Assembly (NCBI RefSeq): GCF_003337355.1
Contig: NZ_QPJW01000022.1
Coordinates: 1-32,680 of the forward strand
Direction: 5' to 3'
Origin: Fontibacillus phaseoli
GTDB taxonomy: Bacteria > Bacillota > Bacilli > Paenibacillales > Paenibacillaceae
DNA length: 32,680 nucleotides
A model generated the notes under the pieces. The model was given only the letters and a program-made list of their open reading frames with translations, searched no databases and was not told where the DNA came from. The position numbers and the translations under genes are program-made. Below are positions 7,407-13,971 of the stretch, in pieces; position 1 is the first letter of the stretch, and each line of letters begins with the position of its first letter.

Positions 7407-8375
7407 TTATCTTCCTCTTTTCTGTTTCTTGCTTTGAGATGCAACGGCAAGAGCCAATATGATCCCCGTAAAGATCATTTGATAGTAAGAGTTGATGTTC
7501 ATGAGGTCCAGCCCGTTGTTCAATACACTCATGATCATCGCGCCGATCAGACTTCCAATCACCCCGCCTATGCCCCCGGCTACGCTTGCTCCTCCGATGA
7601 CAACAGCCGCAATGGCGTTAAGTTCCATACCCTGTCCCGCAAGGGGCTGTCCCGAGCCCAGTCTTGATGCCAAAATCAAGCCGCTGACGGCAGCCGTTAT
7701 TCCGCTGACGACGTACACCCAAATCTTGATCTTGTTTACGTTCAGCCCCGCAAGTCTCGTCGCTTCTTCATTTCCACCGAGACCGAATACATAAGCACCG
7801 AATTTCGTGTGATTGAGAATGATATGTGCAACAATGTACATGAGTAGCAAAATAATGACAGGAATCGGTACCACCCCGACAAACCCTCTCCCCAACCAGG
7901 CAAAGGAATCCGGCAAGCCCGAGACGGGATAACCACCGGTGACTGCGAGCGCCAAACCTTGGGAAACGCTCATCAATGCAAGCGTTGCGATAATCGGAGG
8001 AACTTTAAATCGGGATATAATCAAGCCGTTGACTAAGCCCACTCCAATCCCTACGGCTAATCCGGTCAGAATCCCGATAAAGGCTCCACCGCCTGAGGAA
8101 ATCATGACTTGGGCCGCCAAGGTTCCCGATATGGAAGCGATGGCGCCAACCGACAGATCGATCCCGCCCGCAATGATGACGAACGTCATGCCAATAGCCA
8201 GAATGGCAATAATCGAGGCTTGTCTCATAATATTCATCAAATTGTATGTCGAAAAGAAATCAGGACTGGCAATGCTGAACCCGACAATTAATATAAGCAA
8301 ACCGACAAAAGCAGCGAATTCACGTTGCTTCGTCATTTGAAGCCAAGTTGCCTTGGTGGCCGGTTCCGGTTTCAA
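7407..8375 (-). CDS. Sugar ABC transporter permease (RbsC/AraH type)
   Basis: A 322-residue polytopic membrane protein of the ribose/xylose/AI-2 permease family. Visible are the family motif GMTFVIIAGGIDLSVGAIASISG, the KVPPIIATLALMS segment, NEEATRLAGLNVNKIKIWVYVVSG, and GGASVAGGIGGVIGSLIGA. About eight to ten hydrophobic helices are evident. The start is uncertain: TTG at 8375 has AAGGAAG only 3-4 nt upstream, while a perfect GGAGGGG in the end of the ATPase gene is spaced 6 nt from an in-frame ATT at 8399, which overlaps the ATPase stop. No ATG or GTG fits. It forms the importer with the ATPase and binding lipoprotein upstream. Confidence 0.88.
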   Translation of the reverse strand: MKPEPATKATWLQMTKQREFAAFVGLLILIVGFSIASPDFFSTYNLMNIMRQASIIAILAIGMTFVIIAGGIDLSVGAIASISGTLAAQVMISSGGGAFIGILTGLAVGIGVGLVNGLIISRFKVPPIIATLALMSVSQGLALAVTGGYPVSGLPDSFAWLGRGFVGVVPIPVIILLLMYIVAHIILNHTKFGAYVFGLGGNEEATRLAGLNVNKIKIWVYVVSGITAAVSGLILASRLGSGQPLAGQGMELNAIAAVVIGGASVAGGIGGVIGSLIGAMIMSVLNNGLDLMNINSYYQMIFTGIILALAVASQSKKQKRGR

Positions 8376-8394
8376 TTCTTCCTTGCCGTCGCGT

Positions 8395-9900
8395 TTAATG
8401 TTGATCCCCTCCAGTTATCAGGTGCATCAATTTGTTTATCGTCACGTTCTCGCGGTCAAGCTCGCCGGTTATCCGACCTTTATACATCGTGTAGATCCGG
8501 TCGCTGATTCGCAAAATTTCATCGAGCTCCGATGAAATGAATATGATCGACTTCCCGCTTTTCACGAGATTGTTGATTTCCTGGAATATTTCTTCTTTGG
8601 CCGGCACATCGACCCCCCGGGTCGGCTCGTCCAGAATCAGAATGCTGCATTCGTTGCAAAGCCATTTGGCCAGAACGATTTTCTGCTGATTTCCGCCGCT
8701 CAAATTTGCCACCATGAATTCGGTATCCGGAGTTTTGATTTTCAGCCTCGAAATATAGTCTCTTACTACGTCCTTTTCCCGCTTCTGCGAAATAAACGGA
8801 CCCCGCGAAAACTTCCTGAGAGTAGCAAACGTGGTGTTCCTGCGGACATTCAAATTCATCAACAAGCCTTGCTCTTTTCTGCTTTCCGGTAATAACCCGA
8901 TCCGGTGTTGAATGGCCTGCCGTGGGCTCGATACAGTCACGGGTTTCCCATTCACGATAATTTGGCCTTCCCGAATCGGATCGGCTCCGAACAGAGCGCG
9001 TACAAGCTCCGTTCTTCCGGCTCCGACTAAACCTGCCAATCCAATCACTTCGCCTTTTCTGACATTCAAATGGATATCCGTGACGTTCGCGTTGCTTAGT
9101 CCTTTAATTTCAAGAGCCGTCTCATTTTGCGCATAATATCCGGGCTTTTCCGATTTCTGCATGTCGTTTCCGATCATCATGCTGATGATGTTGTCCTTGG
9201 TGGCGTCCTTGATGTCCATGCCGCCCACCATGGTGCCGCTTCGTAACACCGTAAGTTTGTCGCATATTTCCAAAATTTCTTCCAATCTGTGAGAGATATA
9301 GATGATGGATACGCCTCTGGATTTCAGATCGTTGATGATTTCAAACAACCTCTCAACCTCGTGGACGGTCAGCGTAGCTGTCGGCTCGTCCATTACCAGA
9401 ACCTCCGCATTAAGAGACAGTGCTTTGGCGATTTCAACCATTTGCTGCGCAGCCGTGCTCAGCGAAGATACTTTGGCCGTCACATCCAGATCCAGACCGA
9501 ATTTGTCAATCAGCTTCCTGGCATCCTCGTAAACCTTCTTCCAATGTACGAATAAGCCTGCTCCATACGTCGGTTCCGATGCGTAAAAGATATTTTTGGC
9601 AACATCCAGATCCGGAAGAAGAGTGAACTCTTGATAGATGACGCCGATCCCTCTTTTTTTGGCATCGGACGGGCTTTCAAAACGCACCTCTTCCCCGTTC
9701 AATTCAATTATGCCTTCTTCGGGCCGATGGGCTCCCGCCAGCACTTTAATCAAGGTCGATTTTCCGGCGCCATTGGCCCCTACCAGAGCGTGAACCTCCC
9801 CTTTGCCTAGCTGAAAATTGACGTTCGACAACGCCGTTACTCCAGGAAATCTTTTGGTTACGCCGGTCATTTTGAGCATATGGTCTCTCACCACGGTCAC
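8395..9900 (-). CDS. Sugar ABC transporter ATP-binding protein, two NBDs (RbsA/MglA type)
   Basis: A 501-residue fused double ATPase typical of the CUT2 class. The first NBD has Walker A GANGAGKST (41-49), a Q-loop IYQEF, signature LSTAAQQMVEIAKAL and Walker B VLVMDEPTATLT. The second NBD has the usual degenerate P-loop (GLVGAGRTE), canonical signature LSGGNQQKIVLAKWL and LILDEPTRGVDV, so hydrolysis is probably asymmetric as in other RbsA proteins. Several starts compete: GTG at 9900, GTG codons shortly after, and ATG at 9879, which gives the usual short N-terminus before MTGVTKRFPGV. It lies 66 nt after the binding-protein gene, with a stem-loop between. Confidence 0.92.
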   Translation of the reverse strand: MTVVRDHMLKMTGVTKRFPGVTALSNVNFQLGKGEVHALVGANGAGKSTLIKVLAGAHRPEEGIIELNGEEVRFESPSDAKKRGIGVIYQEFTLLPDLDVAKNIFYASEPTYGAGLFVHWKKVYEDARKLIDKFGLDLDVTAKVSSLSTAAQQMVEIAKALSLNAEVLVMDEPTATLTVHEVERLFEIINDLKSRGVSIIYISHRLEEILEICDKLTVLRSGTMVGGMDIKDATKDNIISMMIGNDMQKSEKPGYYAQNETALEIKGLSNANVTDIHLNVRKGEVIGLAGLVGAGRTELVRALFGADPIREGQIIVNGKPVTVSSPRQAIQHRIGLLPESRKEQGLLMNLNVRRNTTFATLRKFSRGPFISQKREKDVVRDYISRLKIKTPDTEFMVANLSGGNQQKIVLAKWLCNECSILILDEPTRGVDVPAKEEIFQEINNLVKSGKSIIFISSELDEILRISDRIYTMYKGRITGELDRENVTINKLMHLITGGDQH

Positions 9901-9921
9901 CTCAGTTCATCTCGGGAATAA

Positions 9922-9952
9922 GTTATGCGGCAGCCTAGGTCAGCCGCATAAC
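9922..9952 (-). other. Stem-loop between binding-protein and ATPase genes
   Basis: Perfect 10-bp inverted repeat GTTATGCGGC (9922-9931) and GCCGCATAAC (9943-9952), 11-nt loop, just after the binding-protein stop. It is not followed by a T tract. Such structures commonly protect upstream mRNA or cause partial termination, giving more binding protein than ATPase. Confidence 0.65.
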
Positions 9953-9966
9953 ATACGAAACAATGA

Positions 9967-10944
9967 TTACCATGCAAAGAACTGCGCATTATCTTTGGTA
10001 AGAAGTTTAACAGGAACATCTCTGACCGGTTGCGGAGTTTTGCCGTTCAAATGATCAAGTGCGGTATCGATTCCTAACTTGCCCATTTCTGCAGGCTGCT
10101 GTGCGACCGAACCTGCGACAACTTCTCCTTCCGAAATGGCCTTAACGGCATCCGGCATTCCATCTACGCCAATGGAAAACACTTTGAACTGCTTGTTGGA
10201 GGACTTCACGATGCTGTCGACCGCAAGAGCGCCAAAATCGTTGACCGCAAATATCGCATCGAGGTCCGGAACGGACGTCAGCATATTATCCGCCGCTTCC
10301 ATGAATTTATCGCTGCTGTTCTCAACCACATTTTTCTCGCGGACGATTTCAATGCCGGGGTGTTTGGCGATTTCTTCTTTAAATCCGGCAATCCGATCCG
10401 TGAACGAACTGATTGGAGGTCCGCCAAGGATGGCCACTTTACCTTTTCCGCCCAGTCTTCCGGCCACATAAGTTCCTGCCGTGGCTCCTGCTGTCTTGTT
10501 ATTTGAAGCGACAAGCGACACGATGTCGCCTGATGATGGAGCCACATCCAGTGCGATAATCGGGATATTGGCATCGTTGGCCGCTTCAACCGCCGGAGCG
10601 ACAGCCGCCGAGTCGACGGCGTTGAGCAAAATAGCGTCAACCTTTTGGGCGATCAGGTTCTCAACCGTGGAAACCTGATCTGCAACTTTTAGCTGTGCAT
10701 CTGTAACGACAAGCTTGACATTTTTTTCCGCCGCTTCTTCTTCCAAACCGCGCTTCATGGCCTCAAAATACGGGCTGTTGAGCGTCATGAGCGATACACC
10801 GATGACAATTTGTTTTTGCGACTTCGATCCGCTTGTTGCGTTGCCCTTCGGATCCGATGCTTTGTTCCCGCAGGCGGATAAACTGACAGTAAGAAGCGCA
10901 AGGATGACAACAGTTACAATCGACATGAACTTATTCTTGTGCAT
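9967..10944 (-). CDS. Sugar-binding lipoprotein (RbsB/Peripla_BP_4 family)
   Basis: A 325-residue substrate-binding protein for the RbsA/RbsC-type importer. It has a lipoprotein signal peptide: MHKNK, a hydrophobic core, then lipobox LSAC with the lipidated cysteine at residue 25, followed by a Ser/Lys/Gly-rich tether. The mature part starts QIVIGVSLMTLNSPYFEAMKRG, the typical first strand and ligand loop, and continues with DAILLNAVDSAAV, IPIIALDV and IFAVNDFGALA, as in ribose-, allose- and AI-2-binding relatives. The ATG is preceded by AAGGGAGA at good spacing. It is the first gene of the operon, downstream of a LacI-type operator and a cre site. The ligand is unknown; the family includes pentose, hexose and other polyol binders. 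Confidence 0.9.
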   Translation of the reverse strand: MHKNKFMSIVTVVILALLTVSLSACGNKASDPKGNATSGSKSQKQIVIGVSLMTLNSPYFEAMKRGLEEEAAEKNVKLVVTDAQLKVADQVSTVENLIAQKVDAILLNAVDSAAVAPAVEAANDANIPIIALDVAPSSGDIVSLVASNNKTAGATAGTYVAGRLGGKGKVAILGGPPISSFTDRIAGFKEEIAKHPGIEIVREKNVVENSSDKFMEAADNMLTSVPDLDAIFAVNDFGALAVDSIVKSSNKQFKVFSIGVDGMPDAVKAISEGEVVAGSVAQQPAEMGKLGIDTALDHLNGKTPQPVRDVPVKLLTKDNAQFFAW

Positions 10945-10977
10945 TTTGAACTCTCCCTTTTGATTTATTTATAGAAA

Positions 10978-10991
10978 TGAAATCGATACCA
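10978..10991. promoter_or_regulatory. Candidate LacI-family operator upstream of the sugar ABC operon
   Basis: The 14-mer TGAAATCGATACCA lies 34 bp before the binding-protein start. It shares ATCGATACCATT with the perfect palindrome before the LacI gene at 12088-12101 and has the CG centre typical of LacI-family sites. Its left half is imperfect, suggesting weaker binding than at the autoregulatory site. Confidence 0.65.
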
Positions 10992-11006
10992 TTTTTATGT
11001 TTAAAA

Positions 11007-11020
11007 TGACAGCGGTTTCA
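11007..11020 (-). promoter_or_regulatory. CcpA catabolite-responsive element (cre)
   Basis: On the minus strand this reads TGAAACCGCTGTCA, matching every defined position of the Bacillus cre consensus TGWAANCGNTNWCA. It lies about 63-76 bp before the binding-protein start and 16 bp from the LacI-type operator, so the ABC operon is probably repressed by CcpA with preferred sugars. CcpA control is inferred. Confidence 0.7.
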
Positions 11021-11028
11021 TTAATACA

Positions 11029-11056
11029 TAAAAAAGTGCATTGTACTACACAATGC
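11029..11056 (-). terminator. Intrinsic terminator after the LacI gene
   Basis: Immediately after the LacI stop on the minus strand: stem GCATTGT/ACAATGC (11056-11050 pairing with 11044-11038), 5-nt loop, then ACTTTTTTAT. It separates the regulator from the ABC operon, so the operon needs its own promoter. Confidence 0.75.
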
Positions 11057-11057
11057 T

Positions 11058-12065
11058 TTAATTCTGTTTTCTGGACGATTCTCTTTGTATTAAACTTACG
11101 GGCAGTACGATTTCCTTCGGCGCTTCCTCATTTTTGTTTAAAATCCGATCCATAAGAACGGTCATTGCGGTCAAGCCGATTTGATAGGTAGGTTGAGCAA
11201 CAGCGGTGAAACTCGGTTGAATATATTGCATCCACTCCACATCATCGAAAACGACCAAACCTACATCATTCGGAATCCTCATGCCTAACTTGTTCACCGC
11301 TTCAAGAACGCCAAGCATGATCATGTTGTTGGTTACAAAAATGGAGTCGCAATTCGCTTCCAGCAATTCCTTGGTGAGTTGAGCGGCCATATTTCCAAGA
11401 AAGTTGCCATACTTGATCAGACTTTCATCCTCTGGGATACCTCTTTTTTTAAGTGCTTTTTTATAGCCCAGAAAACGTTCATAACCGGTGGTAGATTCAT
11501 TGGAGCCTGCGATGACCCCAATTCTTTTGTAACCAGAGTCAATAAGATGTTCGACAGCTTCCGCACTACCATTAATGTTGTCGACCAAAACGGTGTCAAA
11601 GCGCTTCTTGTACTTGTCGTCCGGTCTTCGGTCAACAAATACCGTTGGAAAACCATTCTCCAGGCGCGTATAGTCATTCATTCCGCCTGTCCCCGCAATA
11701 ATTAGTCCATCAACATTTTTGCTCAATAGCATATCCAGACATTTTCTTTCTTTTTCGGGTTGTTCATCGGTGTTGCACAAAACGATATTATAATTATAAT
11801 TTTGTGAGACATCTTCAATCCCTCTGACCATACGGGTGAAAAATGGATTAAGAATATTGGAAACGATAACTCCGATGGTCTTCGTTTCATTGATTCTCAA
11901 ACCTCTGGCCAAATCGCTACGTTTATAGTTGAGTGTCTCAATGGCCTCTTTGACCTTTGTTCTTGTTTTGTGACTGACTGAAGCGCTTTCATTCAAAACT
12001 CTGGAAACGGTTGTAACTGAAACTTTCGCCAATGCGGCAACATCACTAATATTTGCGTTCGTCAT
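11058..12065 (-). CDS. LacI-family transcriptional regulator
   Basis: A 335-residue repressor. Residues 1-55 form the HTH and hinge: ISDVAALAKVSVTTVSRVLNES, then TRTKVKEAIETLNYKRSDLARGLR. The remaining two-lobed sugar-sensing domain (TIGVIVSNILNPFFTRMVRGIE to SLIQRESS) resembles RbsB-type binding proteins. The ATG at 12065 is favoured because GGGGA lies about 8 nt upstream; an in-frame ATG at 12080 has no visible ribosome binding site and would add five residues. It is separated by a terminator from the sugar ABC operon on the same strand. A perfect palindrome before its start and a half-conserved copy before the operon suggest that it represses both itself and the transporter-hydrolase operon. 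The effector is unknown. Confidence 0.9.
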   Translation of the reverse strand: MTNANISDVAALAKVSVTTVSRVLNESASVSHKTRTKVKEAIETLNYKRSDLARGLRINETKTIGVIVSNILNPFFTRMVRGIEDVSQNYNYNIVLCNTDEQPEKERKCLDMLLSKNVDGLIIAGTGGMNDYTRLENGFPTVFVDRRPDDKYKKRFDTVLVDNINGSAEAVEHLIDSGYKRIGVIAGSNESTTGYERFLGYKKALKKRGIPEDESLIKYGNFLGNMAAQLTKELLEANCDSIFVTNNMIMLGVLEAVNKLGMRIPNDVGLVVFDDVEWMQYIQPSFTAVAQPTYQIGLTAMTVLMDRILNKNEEAPKEIVLPVSLIQRESSRKQN

Positions 12066-12087
12066 CTTTCTATTCCCCATTACAATT

Positions 12088-12101
12088 TGGTATCGATACC
12101 A
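12088..12101. promoter_or_regulatory. LacI autoregulatory operator
   Basis: Perfect 14-bp palindrome TGGTATCGATACCA with the CG centre characteristic of LacI-family operators, 23 bp upstream of the preferred LacI start. The block ATCGATACCATT recurs exactly at 10982-10993 before the ABC operon. Confidence 0.75.
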
Positions 12102-12119
12102 TTCAAACTTAACTTAAAT

Positions 12120-12404
12120 TTAAAATACTGTCAATACCTCTGTGAGGAAATGTGTGAGGAAGATACAGGGATTTGCCCCTCCTGCTTTAATAAACTTTAA
12201 TGCTACAAGCGGCCCGACTGATGCTCCTATAAATAACACAAGCGAATAAACAGTTACGGCAGCGCCGCGCTTGTCCCCTGCAAGGATGCTTATGAGTGAA
12301 ATCAGCGTTGGCGTCTCCGCCACTCTATTACAGATGTTTTGGACAATCCGTATTTTTGAGCCGTCGCTTTCAAACCAATTTGGCCGTTTATTATTTCTCC
12401 TCAA
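12120..12404 (-). pseudogene. Probable MFS transporter remnant
   Basis: A 94-codon open stretch whose middle (about 12180-12310) encodes a convincing hydrophobic segment, TLISLISILAGDKRG followed by VYSLVLFIGASVGPLVALKF, resembling a loop and transmembrane helix of major facilitator superfamily permeases. A full MFS protein has about 400 residues and twelve helices. Here the flanking sequence is non-hydrophobic and has no good ribosome binding site, and no further transporter sequence is seen either side. I read it as a decayed fragment. It could alternatively be a spurious open frame with a chance hydrophobic run. Confidence 0.4.
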
Positions 12405-12458
12405 CTATACGAGGAGCATATCATATTGCCCAAGCAGTCCAATTTTCATATAATAATC

Positions 12459-12473
12459 GTTGTATATTACAAC
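12459..12473. promoter_or_regulatory. Upstream palindrome, acid-sugar operon
   Basis: Perfect 15-bp palindrome GTTGTATATTACAAC, 111 bp before the iron alcohol dehydrogenase start. A related site lies 51 bp downstream (12510-12525), close to five helical turns, and a third at 19189-19203. It is a candidate operator for a regulator of this cluster. Confidence 0.55.
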
Positions 12474-12509
12474 ACTATTTCATTATAAATTAACAGAAAC
12501 CAATAAACT

Positions 12510-12538
12510 GTTGTAATATAGCAACGCTATGCTATACT
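12510..12538 (+). promoter_or_regulatory. Promoter with overlapping operator, acid-sugar operon
   Basis: Candidate sigma-A promoter: -35 TTGTAA (12511-12516), 16-bp spacer, -10 TATACT (12533-12538). The -35 is embedded in GTTGTAATATAGCAAC (12510-12525), an imperfect copy of the upstream palindrome at 12459. The alcohol dehydrogenase start is 46 bp beyond the -10. A protein bound here would block polymerase. Confidence 0.55.
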
Positions 12539-12583
12539 TAATGCGATAGTTGATGTATCAAGACGTTCAGAGGAGAAGATAAG

Positions 12584-13741
12584 ATGAAACAGTATTTCTT
12601 TCAAACAGCTGGCAGCATTATCGCAGGCTGCGGCTCCTTAGAGCGGATTGTGGAGCATCTGCAAAGGCTAGGGTCTTTAGAATCGGTGCTGCTTGTATCC
12701 CAGCCCTTTCTTCAAAGCAGCGGCACGCTGGACGAAGTTACAAATCTCTTGAAGAGCGGCGGTATCGCCGTGCACTGGAATACCGATGTTCAGCCTGAAC
12801 CGACCATCGCCCAACTGGAAGAGCTCTATAACGCAATAGCCGAAATTCCTTGCGATGCGATTATCGGTATCGGCGGAGGCAGTGTGCTGGATGTTGTAAA
12901 GCTGCTGTCTGTCATGAAAACCAATAACCTCTCTGTCCGGGAAATGCTGGGGACGGATCTGATTCCGAATCCGGGCATTCCGACGGTACTGATCCCCACC
13001 ACCTCGGGCACAGGCTCGGAAGTGACGCCGAACGCCATTGTGACTTTGCCGGAGGAAGAGCTGAAGATCGGCGTTGTCAGCCGCTACTTGCTGCCTGCGC
13101 TTGTCATTTTGGACCCGCTGCTGACGCTTGGTTTGCCGCGAGATATTACGGCTTCGACGGGAATGGATGCCTATACCCACGCGCTGGAATCGTTTATTTC
13201 CAATAAGGCCAACCGTTTCAGCGACATGTTCGCGCTTGAATCCATCCGCAACATTTCTGCAAGCATACTGCAAGCCTATCACCACGGAGAAGACAGAAAA
13301 GCGCGGGAGGATATGCTGATCGGTTCCATGTACGGCGGAATGGCGCTGACCTGCGCCGGAACGGCGGCTGTGCATGCCTTGGCTTATCCGATCGGCGGGA
13401 AATTTCATGTACCGCACGGAGTTGCCAATTCCATGCTTTTGCCGCATGTGATGGAATTTAATTTTGATGCCATTGTGGATCGGCTGGCTCTTGTTGCCGG
13501 AGCGATGGGACTTCAGACGGGAGCGGGAAAACAGCGCGATGCGGAGCAGGTGATTGAGCAGATCCGGCTGTGGACGCAGGAGATGAGCATTCCTCAGGAT
13601 TTGGCGCTCTTCGGAGCTACGCGCGAGGATATTCCCGAGCTTTCGCTCGCGGCTTCGCAGGTTACCCGGCTGATGGGCAACAATCCGAAGGTGATGACGC
13701 TGGATGATATCGGGGCGGTATACGGCAAGCTGTTTCATTAA
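12584..13741 (+). CDS. Iron-containing alcohol dehydrogenase
   Basis: A 385-residue group III (Fe-dependent) NAD(P)-linked alcohol dehydrogenase. The N-terminal half is the nucleotide-binding domain with IIGIGGGSVLDVVK (94-106) and PTTSGTGSEVTP (138-149). The C-terminal half carries the predicted iron ligands Asp195 and His199 (GMDAYTHALE), His264 (AVHALAYPIGG) and His278 (VPHGVANSMLLPH), all at the positions found in FucO-like enzymes. The ATG follows GAGGAGAAG. It is the first gene of a plus-strand cluster with a C4-acid-sugar kinase, PdxA2 and a DapA-like aldolase, so a role in reducing an aldehyde such as glycolaldehyde or lactaldehyde, or oxidising a hydroxy acid, is plausible but unproven. 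A structured repeat separates it from the regulator gene. Confidence 0.9.
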   Translation: MKQYFFQTAGSIIAGCGSLERIVEHLQRLGSLESVLLVSQPFLQSSGTLDEVTNLLKSGGIAVHWNTDVQPEPTIAQLEELYNAIAEIPCDAIIGIGGGSVLDVVKLLSVMKTNNLSVREMLGTDLIPNPGIPTVLIPTTSGTGSEVTPNAIVTLPEEELKIGVVSRYLLPALVILDPLLTLGLPRDITASTGMDAYTHALESFISNKANRFSDMFALESIRNISASILQAYHHGEDRKAREDMLIGSMYGGMALTCAGTAAVHALAYPIGGKFHVPHGVANSMLLPHVMEFNFDAIVDRLALVAGAMGLQTGAGKQRDAEQVIEQIRLWTQEMSIPQDLALFGATREDIPELSLAASQVTRLMGNNPKVMTLDDIGAVYGKLFH

Positions 13742-13775
13742 GGACGGCTGGGTTATAATGGCACTAAAAGTGCGT

Positions 13776-13954
13776 GTTCAAAAAGTCGGGTTTTTAGCAC
13801 CGAAAAGGTTGGATGAAGCTAGGGACTGAGTAGCGGAGCGTAGACAGATCTACGTGAGCAACGGAAGGCCCGGCTGAATTCAAGATTCGATGTCGAATCC
13901 GCTTCATGATCTGCTTCGTGATCAAAAGACGACTTTTTGAACTACCTCTAAAAA
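13776..13954 (+). repeat. MITE-like intergenic element with 13-bp terminal inverted repeats
   Basis: Bounded by GTTCAAAAAGTCG (13776-13788) and its exact complement (13930-13942), followed by a conserved tail ACCTCTAAAA shared with the copy near 25085. The interior contains GTAGA-CAGA-TCTAC and ATTCGATGTCGAAT hairpins and a near-perfect tandem of GCTTCATGATCT-like 12-mers. No open frame resembles a transposase. An inverted partial copy of its right end lies at 15725-15753. It may be a non-autonomous mobile element or a structured intergenic RNA. Confidence 0.65.
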
Positions 13955-13971
13955 CAAGGATGAATAGTTGC

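Noticed and set aside
12677..13738. 353-codon open frame antisense to the iron alcohol dehydrogenase
   Set aside because: Its composition is rich in Arg, His and Gln with no recognisable domain, and the opposite strand encodes an intact enzyme; it is a shadow frame.
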